From the NCBI GenBank assembly GCA_902793195.1, contig CADBCS010000009.1, positions 1-64,000 on the forward strand: 64,000 bases of DNA, in the 5' to 3' direction. Below, piece after piece: positions 51,859-60,557 of the stretch. The stretch comes from an uncultured Coriobacteriaceae bacterium. Its GTDB lineage: Bacteria; Actinomycetota; Coriobacteriia; Coriobacteriales; Atopobiaceae. A model generated the notes under the pieces. The model worked only from the letters and a program-made list of their open reading frames with translations, was not told the origin of the DNA and ran no database searches. The position numbers and the translations under genes are program-made. The first letter of the stretch is position 1, and each line of letters begins with the position of its first letter.

Positions 51859-53523
51859 ATGATTGCCAACGTTATTCGCACCTGTTTCCCCGCGGCCGCA
51901 CAAGTCGTCTACGAGAAGGCCGACGAGATCAACAAGCTCAACGTGTTCCCCGTGCCCGATGGGGATACGGGCACCAACATGTCACTCACCCTCACGACCG
52001 TCGTGCACGAGATCGAGTCTCTGCCCGACAGCGCCTCCATCGAGGAGATCGCCAAGGCCGTGACCCACGGCTCGCTGATGGGTGCGCGTGGCAACTCCGG
52101 TGTTATTACGAGCCAGATCCTCCGAGGCGTCGTCGAGGGCCTGATTCCCGCAAAGGGGGAGCACGCGACCCCGGCAGACGTGGCCGCGGCGCTGCGCAAC
52201 GGCGTGTCGGTGGCGTTCAAGGCGGTGCGCAAGCCTGTGGAGGGAACGATCCTCACCGTCCTGCGCGACGTCTCCGCCAAGGCGGACCAGATTGCCAAGA
52301 ACCGCGACGTCACGACCGAGGACATGCTCGACCAGCTCGTCGTGGAGGCCTACGAGTCCGTGGCGCGCACCCCGGAGCTGCTTCCCGTGCTCAAGGAGAA
52401 CGGCGTCGTGGACTCCGGCGCGTTTGGCCTGGCGACGTTCATCGAGGGATTCGTCAACGCCTACCGCGGCCGTGCCAACGAGCTTACCGACTTCAAGACC
52501 ACCGTTGGGACGGGCGAGGCCAAGGGCCAAGTTGCCAACGTGGTGGACATCGAGATAAACGAGGACTGGGCAGGCTCGGAGTTTAGGTACTGCACCGAGT
52601 TCCTCTTCCATGCCGACTCTCCCAACTTCGACGAGGAGGCATGCCTGCGCTACTTCTCGACCATGGGCGACTGCGAGCTGCTGGTGGGCTCCAATCCCGA
52701 CTTCAAGTGCCACGTGCACACCAACCGGCCCGACCGCGTCATTCGCCACATGCTGCATCGCGGTCAGGTGTTCAACGTGTTCGTGCACAACATGGACCTC
52801 GAGGCGCAGGAGCGCACCGAGGGCATCCGTGCCGACAAGGAGGCCGCGCGCGAGCACAAGGCCCTGGGGTTCGTGGCGGTTGCTGCGGGAAGCGGCCAGG
52901 CCGAGATTCTCTCGTCGCTCGGTGTCGACGTGATCGTGTCGGGTGGCCAGACCATGAACCCCTCCACCGCCGACATCCTTGAGGCGGTTGAGTCCTGCAA
53001 CGCCGACGAGGTCATCGTGCTGCCCAACAACGGCAACATCCGCATGGCCGCCGAGGCTGCTGCCAGCGCCTGCGAGACCTGCAAGGTGTTCGTGGTGCCC
53101 ACGCGCTCGGTCCTGCAGGCGTTCGCCGCCATGTTCGTGGTCGACGTGGAGCTTCCCGCCGACGAGAACGTCGAGGCCATGAACGACGCCCTGGGCGACG
53201 TGCGCGACGGCGAGGTGACCACGGCCGTGCGCGACTCCCAGGCCGCCGACGGCTCGCCCATCCACGCGGGCGACGTAATGGGCATCGAGAGCGACGCCAT
53301 CACGGTTGTGGGAAGCGAGGTCGCCGAGGTGACCCTGCAGCTCGTCAACCGGATGCAGGAGGCGGAGGAGGGCGACACGCTCACGATCCTGGCCGGCGAG
53401 GACATCGACGACGAGTCCTTCCAGGCGATTCTGGATTCCATCGAGGAGGCTCAGCCCGACCTCGAGATAGACGCGCATCGTGGCGAGCAGCCGCTCTATC
53501 CCATCATCTTCTCGCTTGAGTAA
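51859..53523 (+). CDS. DAK2-domain fatty acid kinase subunit FakA-like (YloV)
   Basis: 554 residues. The N-terminal DAK2 ATP-binding domain has NVFPVPDGDTGTNMSLTL with its Mg-binding aspartates and HGSLMGARGNSGVITSQILR. A middle domain (CELLVGSNPDFKCHVHTNRP) and a C-terminal DegV-like part (IVSGGQTMNPSTADI, LPNNGNIRMAAE) follow. FakA phosphorylates fatty acids bound to FakB, which feed PlsX/PlsY; plsX lies 5 kb downstream. No fakB is in the window. Confidence 0.92.
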   Translation: MIANVIRTCFPAAAQVVYEKADEINKLNVFPVPDGDTGTNMSLTLTTVVHEIESLPDSASIEEIAKAVTHGSLMGARGNSGVITSQILRGVVEGLIPAKGEHATPADVAAALRNGVSVAFKAVRKPVEGTILTVLRDVSAKADQIAKNRDVTTEDMLDQLVVEAYESVARTPELLPVLKENGVVDSGAFGLATFIEGFVNAYRGRANELTDFKTTVGTGEAKGQVANVVDIEINEDWAGSEFRYCTEFLFHADSPNFDEEACLRYFSTMGDCELLVGSNPDFKCHVHTNRPDRVIRHMLHRGQVFNVFVHNMDLEAQERTEGIRADKEAAREHKALGFVAVAAGSGQAEILSSLGVDVIVSGGQTMNPSTADILEAVESCNADEVIVLPNNGNIRMAAEAAASACETCKVFVVPTRSVLQAFAAMFVVDVELPADENVEAMNDALGDVRDGEVTTAVRDSQAADGSPIHAGDVMGIESDAITVVGSEVAEVTLQLVNRMQEAEEGDTLTILAGEDIDDESFQAILDSIEEAQPDLEIDAHRGEQPLYPIIFSLE

Positions 53524-53547
53524 CGCGACATAGGCAGGTGGTGGCCC

Positions 53548-55698
53548 ATGGTCGTGAGCGAGGCGAGCGAGCGTGTTCTTAGGACCACGCGGCTCGCCGA
53601 TGGCGTCGCAAGCCTGCGCTATGTGAGCGGGCGCCGTCTGCAGGCGCTCGAGCGCCTTGGGCTGCACCGCGTCCGCGACGTCTTGCTCCACCTGCCCCAC
53701 CGGTATCTGGACTTCTCGCAGGTCACGAAGATCGGCTTTGCCGACGTTGGCAGCGAATCCACCGTGGTGGGCTCTGTTAGCAAGGTGGTGCTCAAGCGGC
53801 CAAGACCCCGCATGCAGATCGTGGAGGTTACGGTAGTCGACGACACCGGGCTGATCGTTGCCACGTTCTTTCGCCAACCTTGGATAGCCGACCAGGTGCA
53901 CGAGGGCGACGTGATGGCGCTGTCGGGCACGGTCACCTTTGGCTACGGATTCCGCCAGATGAAGGCGCCGTTCTATGAGGTCCTCTCCTCCTCCCAGGAA
54001 CAGACGAGCTATGCGCGCATCCTTCCCGTACATTCGGTGGGGGAGGGCGTGAGCGCGTCGTGGATGCGGCGCATCGTGTCGGCGGCCATTGAGGACACCG
54101 CCGACGTGTGCGACCCCCTCCCGAGCGAGCTGGTGGCGCGCAGGGGCCTCATGTCCCTGGGCAGGGCGCTTTGGGAGGTTCACTTTCCGTCGTCGCTTGC
54201 CGATGCAGAGCAGGCGCGCAGGCGCCTCGCGTACGACGAGCTGCTCACGCTGCAGCTCACCATGCTCGTGCGCAACCACATGGAGCTCAAGGGCATCGTG
54301 CCCTTCGTCCACACCACTGACGGTCCGTGCAGGCGTGCGCTCGTGGACGCCCTGCCGTTCTCGCTCACCCGGGAGCAACGCGACGCGGCCGACGAGATAC
54401 TGGCCGACATGGGAGCCCCCATGGTGATGAACCGTCTCCTTTTGGGCGACGTGGGCACCGGCAAGACGGCCGTGGCGCTCGTGGCGTTGGGCGCGGTGGC
54501 CGACTCCCGCTCCCAGGCCGCGGTGATGGCGCCCACGTCGGTCCTTGCGCGCCAATACGCGCAGAAGCTTGGCCCCATGCTGGACAAGGCGGGTGTGTCG
54601 TGGGTGCTGGTGACGGGGGCCACGCCCCCCGCAGAGCGCGTGGACGTCGCGAGGGCCATTGCGTCGGGAGAGGTCACGTGCGTGTTTGGCACCACGGCGC
54701 TGCTCTCGTCCGACATCTCGTTCGCACGCCTCTCGCTGGTGGTGATCGACGAGCAGCATAGGTTTGGGGTCAACCAGCGCATCGCGCTCAGGCAAAAGGG
54801 AGCGGGCGCAGACCTCCTCACCATGTCGGCGACACCCATCCCGCGCACGCTGGCGCTCTCGCTGTATGGGGACATATCGTGCTCGCGCATTCGTCATCGA
54901 CCGCGGGCCGGCGCTGGCGTGGCCACCACGGTGATCCCTCCCGAAAACGTCGATCTGGCCTACGGTGCCATACGCGATGCCGTCGCGCGTGGCAGGCAGG
55001 CATACGTGATCTGCCCGCTCGTGGACGACAAGGACGACGGTAGCGCGCTCGACGACGTTCCGCAGCGCTCGCAGTCCAATGCCACGCAGCTTCATTCGGC
55101 GGTTTCGACCGCACAGGACCTCTCGCGTTCCGTGTTGCGCGGTCTTGGCGTGGAGGTCCTCACCGGCAGGATGAGCGCCGAGGCCAAAGACGAGGTCATG
55201 GCGCGCTTTGGGTCGGGCTCGGTGGACGTTTTGGTGTCGACCACGGTTGTCGAGGTTGGCGTGGACGTTCCCAACGCAACGGTCATGCTGGTGTTCGACG
55301 CCGACAGGTTTGGCCTTGCCACGTTGCACCAGCTGCGGGGACGCGTGGGGCGTGGCGACCACGCGGGCAGCGTGTACCTGGCATGCGCCGCCAAGCGCGG
55401 GTCGGTTGCGCGCGAGCGCCTGGAGGCCCTCGAGGCCACAGACGACGGGTTCGAGCTGGCAGAGCTCGACCTGCGGTTGCGCAGGGAGGGAGAGGTCCTG
55501 GGCTATAGGCAGCACGGCGGCGTGTCCCTTAAGGTGTGCGACCTCGCGTCCGACGCCGACCTGGTGGAGGCGGCGCACGAGGATGCGAGGGAGGCGGTTA
55601 AAGACGACCCCGAGCTGCGGGACCCGGCGCACGCGCTTTTGGCATACGAGTGCCAGGATCGCTATGGCGCCTACTTCGAGGAGGTGGGACTCGCATGA
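53548..55698 (+). CDS. recG: ATP-dependent DNA helicase RecG
   Basis: 716 residues. The N-terminal wedge/OB domain (LHRVRDVLLHLPHRYLDF, VTVVDDTGLIVATFF) binds branched DNA. The helicase has LLLGDVGTGKTAVALVA (Walker A), IDEQHRFGVNQR (DEQH box), MSATPIPRTLAL, STTVVEVGVDVPNA and QLRGRVGRGDHAG. It reverses stalled forks and processes recombination intermediates. The order recG-rsmD-coaD with overlapping stops and starts is widely conserved. The stop overlaps rsmD by ATGA. Confidence 0.96.
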   Translation: MVVSEASERVLRTTRLADGVASLRYVSGRRLQALERLGLHRVRDVLLHLPHRYLDFSQVTKIGFADVGSESTVVGSVSKVVLKRPRPRMQIVEVTVVDDTGLIVATFFRQPWIADQVHEGDVMALSGTVTFGYGFRQMKAPFYEVLSSSQEQTSYARILPVHSVGEGVSASWMRRIVSAAIEDTADVCDPLPSELVARRGLMSLGRALWEVHFPSSLADAEQARRRLAYDELLTLQLTMLVRNHMELKGIVPFVHTTDGPCRRALVDALPFSLTREQRDAADEILADMGAPMVMNRLLLGDVGTGKTAVALVALGAVADSRSQAAVMAPTSVLARQYAQKLGPMLDKAGVSWVLVTGATPPAERVDVARAIASGEVTCVFGTTALLSSDISFARLSLVVIDEQHRFGVNQRIALRQKGAGADLLTMSATPIPRTLALSLYGDISCSRIRHRPRAGAGVATTVIPPENVDLAYGAIRDAVARGRQAYVICPLVDDKDDGSALDDVPQRSQSNATQLHSAVSTAQDLSRSVLRGLGVEVLTGRMSAEAKDEVMARFGSGSVDVLVSTTVVEVGVDVPNATVMLVFDADRFGLATLHQLRGRVGRGDHAGSVYLACAAKRGSVARERLEALEATDDGFELAELDLRLRREGEVLGYRQHGGVSLKVCDLASDADLVEAAHEDAREAVKDDPELRDPAHALLAYECQDRYGAYFEEVGLA

Positions 55699-56276
55699 GA
55701 ATCGTGGGCGGCACGTTGCGGGGCCGTTCGTTCGACGCGCCCGAGGGGCGCTCCACGCGTCCGACGACCGACCGAATGCGCGAGTCCATAGCCTCCATGG
55801 TGCTCTCGGCGTGCGATCTGGACCTGAGCGACAGGTCGGTGCTCGACGCGTTTGCGGGCTCGGGCGGCATGGGGCTGGAGCTGCTGTCGCGCGGCGCCCC
55901 ACATTGCACGTTCGTCGAGAGGAACCGCCGTGCGGCGCGCATCGTGCGCGGCAACTGCGAGCGGCTGCTGGAAGACAAAGAGAGCTGGCTGGTCCTCGTT
56001 GGCGACGTGATGCGACACGCCGCGGGGATGGCCATGGGCGGCGCGCCGTTTGGCATCGTCTTTTTGGACCCGCCCTACGCCATGCCGGCGGAGGAGGTGT
56101 CGGGCCTGGTGCGCGCACTCGACGCGTCGGGACAGCTTGCGCAGGGCTGCGTCGTGGTCTACGAGCGCGCCGCGAATGCCGCGACGCTTAGCGTGGAGGA
56201 CTTGGCCCAGGTGAGGACGAGGGACCACGGTACGACGAGCGTGGACCTGTTTAGGATGGAGGGCACACATGGCTAA
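55695..56276 (+). CDS. rsmD: 16S rRNA (guanine-N2) methyltransferase RsmD
   Basis: 193 residues: MRIVGGTLRGRSFDAPEG, RPTTDRMRESIASM, LDAFAGSGGMGLELLSRGA and the catalytic FLDPPYAM. RsmD methylates G966 of 16S rRNA. Translationally coupled to recG and overlapping coaD by 8 bp. Confidence 0.95.
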   Translation: MRIVGGTLRGRSFDAPEGRSTRPTTDRMRESIASMVLSACDLDLSDRSVLDAFAGSGGMGLELLSRGAPHCTFVERNRRAARIVRGNCERLLEDKESWLVLVGDVMRHAAGMAMGGAPFGIVFLDPPYAMPAEEVSGLVRALDASGQLAQGCVVVYERAANAATLSVEDLAQVRTRDHGTTSVDLFRMEGTHG

Positions 56277-56775
56277 CGGCATGACGCACGTGGTGTTGCC
56301 GGGCACCTACGACCCGGTGACGTTGGGGCATCTGGACGTTATTCGACGCTCCACGAGGCTCTTTTCCAAGGTGACGGTGGGGGTGGCCGCATCGCGCACG
56401 AAGCGTGGCGTGGGAACGACGTTTGCGCAGGAAGAGCGGGTCGATATGCTCGTGGAGTCCCTTGCGGAGCTCGGGATAGAGAACGTGGACGTGCGACCGT
56501 TCGACGGTCTGCTCGTCGACTTCTGCCGCGAGGTCTCCGCCGACGGCGTGGTAAAGGGCCTGCGTGCCATTACCGACTTCGAGTACGAGCTCCAACAGGC
56601 CGACCTCAACGCCCACCTCGCGCCGGACATCGAGAGCGTGTTCGTAATGGCCAACCCGTCGTTTGGCTACCTCTCGTCGTCCATCGTGCGCGAGCTCGCC
56701 TCGCTGGGGTCTCCCGTGGACGGCCTCGTGCCGCGCTGCGTCGTCTCGCGCCTTGCGCACCACTTCGAGGGCTGA
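56269..56775 (+). CDS. coaD: Phosphopantetheine adenylyltransferase
   Basis: 168 residues, ATG 56269 with GGAGGG upstream. The nucleotidyltransferase signature GTYDPVTLGHLDVI, VVKGLRAITDFEYELQQADLN and the late FGYLSSSIVRELAS are all present. It makes dephospho-CoA from 4'-phosphopantetheine, supplying the prosthetic group later used by the acpP product. Confidence 0.96.
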   Translation: MANGMTHVVLPGTYDPVTLGHLDVIRRSTRLFSKVTVGVAASRTKRGVGTTFAQEERVDMLVESLAELGIENVDVRPFDGLLVDFCREVSADGVVKGLRAITDFEYELQQADLNAHLAPDIESVFVMANPSFGYLSSSIVRELASLGSPVDGLVPRCVVSRLAHHFEG

Positions 56776-56939
56776 TGTGTAGCCCGCAAGGTGGAGGTTG
56801 GGCCCATTTGCACGAACGATACCGCTAACGGTCACATATGCACACCGCTTATAGATGCACAATGCGCATCTTTGGCGAATCTGTTACCATACAACGAGCT
56901 ATAGCTTGGCGCCCGTGCGCCGTCACGAAAGGAGCCTGG

Positions 56940-57437
56940 ATGGAACCGGGAGAGGAGATTGAAGCCCTGGTCGACGAGCTCGAGCAGATAGTGGCCGATG
57001 CCAAATCGCCCTTTGGCGGCGGTGGGCAGCGCAAGATCGTCGATGCGCAGGACGTGTACGAGATTCTTGACGAGATGCGTCGGGTGTTTCCCCAAGAGTT
57101 CCAGGATGCGCGTCGCATTCTCCGCGAGGAAGGCGAGATGCTGGACAGGGCACAGAAGCAGGCGGATGCCATCATCGCCGATGCCCAGCAGCAGGCCATG
57201 GTGATCGCGAGCGACCAGGAGATCGTGCGCCACGCGGTGCAGCAGGCCGAGGACATCCGCGATGCCGCGCAGCAGTACGAGCGTGACACGCGGTACAACG
57301 CCGAGGAGTATGCCGACACGGTCCTGGCACATCTCGAGGACAACCTGCGTTCGCTCACGGGTACCGTCACGCGCGTTCGCCAGACCCTCAACGAGAACTC
57401 TGGTTCCAGCAACCAGCAGAACAACGTCAACTGGTAA
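56940..57437 (+). CDS. SepIVA/DivIVA-like coiled-coil protein
   Basis: 165 residues from ATG 56940 (AAAGGAG upstream). Almost wholly helical: EEIEALVDELEQIVADAK, a short Gly-rich loop, VDAQDVYEILDEMRRVFP, then a long coiled coil (ILREEGEMLDRAQKQADAII, REEYADTVL-type heptads) and an Asn/Gln/Ser-rich tail. Actinobacteria carry SepIVA, a DivIVA-like division/elongation factor, at the same place, before DUF177-rpmF-rnc. I infer the same kind of role in cell-wall growth; ATP-synthase-b-like hits would be coiled-coil noise. Confidence 0.7.
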   Translation: MEPGEEIEALVDELEQIVADAKSPFGGGGQRKIVDAQDVYEILDEMRRVFPQEFQDARRILREEGEMLDRAQKQADAIIADAQQQAMVIASDQEIVRHAVQQAEDIRDAAQQYERDTRYNAEEYADTVLAHLEDNLRSLTGTVTRVRQTLNENSGSSNQQNNVNW

Positions 57438-57454
57438 AGGTAACGCGCGCATCC

Positions 57455-58018
57455 ATGGATCCCATACTTGTGTCCATAGACGACCGGCTCGCCAACGCCG
57501 GTGACACTACGTCCTTGGTGGGTCATGTAAACCAAGACGTGTTTGCGCTCACGGAGCGCTCGTTCTCGCTGCCCGACGGTATGGATTACGACGTCGTGCT
57601 CACCAACGTGGGGGAGGGCATACTCGCCACGGGCATCCTGCGCGCACGTGCCGTGGGCACCTGCGACCGCTGTCTGGACGAGGCCGTGCTCGACGTGGCG
57701 GCCGAGGTCGACGAGTACTACCTGTTCCACGAGCCCGACGAGGGCGTGCTCGAGGAGGGCGAGGAGGAGGGACCCGACTACGTGCTGGTGTCTCCCGACC
57801 TCACCATCGACCTCTCGGGTGCGCTGGAGGCCGCCTTCGTGATGGACGTTCCCTTTGTCGTTTTGTGTCGCGAGGACTGCGCGGGCCTGTGCCCCGTGTG
57901 TGGGGAGAACCTCAACCACGTTGACTGCGGGCATGCGGCGCAGCTCGAGCGGCAGGAGCAGGAGGATCGCCTTGCCTCGAGCCCGTTTGCCTCGCTGCGC
58001 AACCTCAAGCTCGACTAG
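57455..58018 (+). CDS. YceD/DUF177 family protein
   Basis: 187 residues. Conserved CDRCLDEAVLDV and CREDCAGLCPVCGENLNH cysteine motifs, separated by an acidic region (DEGVLEEGEEEG). DUF177 proteins are nearly always encoded just upstream of rpmF and have been linked to 23S rRNA accumulation and fatty-acid gene clusters. Here rpmF starts 156 bp downstream. Confidence 0.88.
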   Translation: MDPILVSIDDRLANAGDTTSLVGHVNQDVFALTERSFSLPDGMDYDVVLTNVGEGILATGILRARAVGTCDRCLDEAVLDVAAEVDEYYLFHEPDEGVLEEGEEEGPDYVLVSPDLTIDLSGALEAAFVMDVPFVVLCREDCAGLCPVCGENLNHVDCGHAAQLERQEQEDRLASSPFASLRNLKLD

Positions 58019-58077
58019 GCGCGAGTCCCAAACCAGGGGGACGCGCTCGGTCTTGCACAAAGGGATATGGAAACGCC

Positions 58078-58104
58078 TTGACATGCGCGTCGTTGTGGTA
58101 TAGT
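58078..58104 (+). promoter_or_regulatory. Putative promoter before rpmF
   Basis: TTGACA (58078-58083) and TATAGT (58099-58104) are both near-consensus, but the spacer is only 15 bp. A start near 58112 would leave a leader of about 60 nt. Confidence 0.5.
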
Positions 58105-58174
58105 TGTTCGTCGCATGTAGCTGGCAAGACCGCTCGCCTCGGCGAGCGTGTAGGACGATAAGAGAGGTCATACG

Positions 58175-58354
58175 ATGGCAGTACCCAAGCAAAAGAAGGG
58201 CCGCAGCGCCACGCACACGCGCCGTTCGGCCAACAGCAAGCTCGCCACGCCGGGTCGTTCCGAGTGCCCGCGCTGTGGTGCACCCAAGCTTCCGCATCAC
58301 GTGTGCCCGAGCTGCGGTTACTACAAGGACCGCGAGATTCTCGTCATCGAGTAG
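58175..58354 (+). CDS. rpmF: 50S ribosomal protein L32
   Basis: 59 residues: AVPKQKKGRSATHTRRSANS, CPRCGAPKLPHHVCPSCGYY. The two CxxC pairs form the zinc-binding L32 version. Lies in the conserved DUF177-rpmF-plsX order, followed by a terminator. Confidence 0.97.
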   Translation: MAVPKQKKGRSATHTRRSANSKLATPGRSECPRCGAPKLPHHVCPSCGYYKDREILVIE

Positions 58355-58376
58355 TCGGTACTGGTAGAGAACGCCT

Positions 58377-58414
58377 GGGAGGCCGTTCCCTTCTGGGGGT
58401 CGGCCTCCTTTTTC
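58377..58414 (+). terminator. Terminator after rpmF, possibly partial
   Basis: gggaggcc (58377-58384) faces ggcctcc (58402-58408) and is followed by ttttt. The plsX ATG is 29 bp further, so read-through or attenuation may set plsX expression. Confidence 0.7.
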
Positions 58415-58442
58415 TGTTGTAACGAGTGGAGAGGATCGAGCG

Positions 58443-59435
58443 ATGACGACCATTTGCGTTGACGCCATGGGCGGCGACGAGAGTCCCGAGGTGGTATGCG
58501 AGGGCATTGCACGGGCACTGGAGCGCGACAGCGACCTCACGGTGGTCGTGGCGGGAACCGAAGAGGTGGTTACGCCGTTCTGCTCGCAGACCGACAGGAC
58601 CATCTCGCTGGTGTGCAGCGAGGTCATTGGCATGGACGAGCATCCCGCTCAGGCGGTGCGCAAGAAGAAGGACTCCAGCATCGTGCGCGGATGCGCCGCC
58701 GTGCGCGCCGGTGACGCCGAGGGATTCTTCTCGGCTGGATCGACGGGTGCCGTCTTTGCGGCATCGACCATGGGCGTGGGACGCATCAAGGGCATTAAGC
58801 GCCCCGCCCTCGCGACCCCGCTTCCGGGCGTGGGCGACCACCACACCGTGATGCTCGACCTTGGGGCCAACGCGGACGTCCGTCCCGAGATGATCGTGCA
58901 GTTCGCGCAGATGGGGTCGGCGTATGCCCGCGTCGTCCTTGGCGTGGAGAACCCCCGCGTGGGTCTGCTCTCCAACGGCGAGGAGGAGACCAAGGGGTCC
59001 GAGATGGCGCTCGCCTTCCATCAGGCGCTTGCGGAGGCCGACTGCGGGTTTGTGGGCAACGCCGAGGGCACCGACCTGCTCCTGGGCGACTTCGACGTAG
59101 TGGTTTGCGACGGGTTTACCGGCAACGTGGCGCTCAAGACGCTCGAGGGCACCGCAAAGTTCATCCTTGGGACCCTCAAGGAGGCAGTGGCCAAGTCGGT
59201 GCGCTACAAGCTGGGCGCCGGGCTGCTCAAGCCCGCGCTCAAGGAGATGAAGGAGACGCTTTCGGGCGACGAGTACGGCGGGGCCTTCCTCATTGGCCTC
59301 AAGGCGCCCGTGCTCATTGGCCATGGCGCCACGAGCGCGCAGGCGGTGGCCGCGGGCACCGCGGCATGTGCCGCAGCCGTTCGCGGCGGCCTTGTGGACA
59401 AGATTGCGTCTTCGCTCGCTCAGGACGCGCAATAG
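58443..59435 (+). CDS. plsX: Phosphate acyltransferase PlsX
   Basis: 330 residues: TICVDAMGGDESPEVVCEGI, KKDSSIVRGCAAVRAGDAEG, FFSAGSTGAVFAA, LDLGANADVRPEMIVQFA, GLLSNGEEETKGSEMAL and VVCDGFTGNVALKTLEG. PlsX converts acyl-ACP to acyl-phosphate for phosphatidic acid synthesis. It is followed by acpP, its substrate carrier, and shares the pathway with the FakA-like kinase. Confidence 0.96.
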   Translation: MTTICVDAMGGDESPEVVCEGIARALERDSDLTVVVAGTEEVVTPFCSQTDRTISLVCSEVIGMDEHPAQAVRKKKDSSIVRGCAAVRAGDAEGFFSAGSTGAVFAASTMGVGRIKGIKRPALATPLPGVGDHHTVMLDLGANADVRPEMIVQFAQMGSAYARVVLGVENPRVGLLSNGEEETKGSEMALAFHQALAEADCGFVGNAEGTDLLLGDFDVVVCDGFTGNVALKTLEGTAKFILGTLKEAVAKSVRYKLGAGLLKPALKEMKETLSGDEYGGAFLIGLKAPVLIGHGATSAQAVAAGTAACAAAVRGGLVDKIASSLAQDAQ

Positions 59436-59502
59436 GTACAATCGACCTGTTGTCATGTATAGTGCGTGCGCCGCACGCGATGATAGACGAGGAGATGAAC
59501 AC

Positions 59503-59739
59503 ATGAACAGGACAGAGATCTTCGACAAGGTCTGCGAGCTGATGGTCGAGACGCTCGAGACCGACGGCGCCGACATCACCGAGGACACGCGCTTCGAGGA
59601 GCTCGGCGCGGACTCCTTCGACCTTCTGGAGCTGGTCACCGCCTTCGAGGACGAGTTTGGCCTGACGATGGACGACGAGGCGCTGTCGGACATCCAGACC
59701 GTGTCTGACGCCATCAACGCCATCGAGGCCGCTCAGTAG
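59503..59739 (+). CDS. acpP: Acyl carrier protein
   Basis: 78 residues, ATG 59503. Acidic four-helix protein with the phosphopantetheine serine in ELGADSFDLLELV; the usual DSL is DSF here. It carries acyl chains for fatty-acid and phospholipid synthesis. Confidence 0.95.
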   Translation: MNRTEIFDKVCELMVETLETDGADITEDTRFEELGADSFDLLELVTAFEDEFGLTMDDEALSDIQTVSDAINAIEAAQ

Positions 59740-59783
59740 GCAACGGGCGCGAGGTTTGTTGCGCACGAGTACGGAGGAGATCG

Positions 59784-60557
59784 TTGAGGCAGCACAAGCG
59801 GGTTAGGGAGATCGAGCGAATCTGCGACCATCACTTCGAACGAGAGGACTTGGTGATCGCGGCTCTCACGCATCCTTCGGCGGCGGAGGGTAAGCCGGTG
59901 TCGGCGTCCTACGAACGACTTGAGTTCCTGGGCGACTCGCTGCTTGGCTCGATCGTGGCGTTGGCCATCTTCAGGCGGTTCCCCAGCATGGACGAGGGGG
60001 AGCTGAGCATGATCAAGACCACGCTCGTGTCGGGCAAGATGCTGTCCAAGGTGGGAGGGGAGCTGGGCATCGGCCCCCTCATCCTGCTCGGCACGTCCGA
60101 GCGCGGTACCGGCGCACGCGGCATGAAGAAGGCCCTCGAGGACGTGTACGAGGCCCTTGTGGCTGCCCTCTATCTGGACGGGGGCTTCGAGGTGGCATGC
60201 CGGTTCGTGGAGCGAACCGTGCTCTGCCATGCCAGCCCCACCATGGCCGAGCGCCCGCTCTCGCCCAAGTCGCGTCTTCAGGAAGTGACGCAGCGCGACT
60301 TCAAGTGCGGCCCCGAGTACAAGCTCGTGGGCGAGGAGGGTCCGGCGCACACGCCCACGTTCACCTCGGTGGCGATCGTGGAGGGCCGTCGCGTGGGGCG
60401 TGGAAAGGGCCCCTCAAAAAAGGAGTCGGAGGCCGCGGCGGCATTTGACGCCCTGGCAAACCTTGGCTACGTACCGTCACGTGCGAGCGGCGGGGAGTCC
60501 GGCACGGACGACGGACGCGACGCGCAGTCGGCAAGGGGGGACGAGCATGTATCTTAA
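59784..60557 (+). CDS. rnc: Ribonuclease III
   Basis: 257 residues from TTG 59784 (GGAGGAG upstream). The nuclease domain has YERLEFLGDSLLGSIVALAI (signature) and LEDVYEALVAALYLDGG (second catalytic pair). A C-terminal double-stranded RNA-binding domain follows (SPKSRLQEVTQRDFKCGPEY, GRGKGPSKKESEAAAAFDAL). It cuts dsRNA in rRNA processing. Its end overlaps smc by 11 bp. Confidence 0.95.
   Translation: MRQHKRVREIERICDHHFEREDLVIAALTHPSAAEGKPVSASYERLEFLGDSLLGSIVALAIFRRFPSMDEGELSMIKTTLVSGKMLSKVGGELGIGPLILLGTSERGTGARGMKKALEDVYEALVAALYLDGGFEVACRFVERTVLCHASPTMAERPLSPKSRLQEVTQRDFKCGPEYKLVGEEGPAHTPTFTSVAIVEGRRVGRGKGPSKKESEAAAAFDALANLGYVPSRASGGESGTDDGRDAQSARGDEHVS

Noticed and set aside
51982..56118. 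1378-residue minus-strand frame spanning several genes
   Set aside because: It runs antisense through fakA-like, recG and rsmD, all firmly identified on the plus strand.
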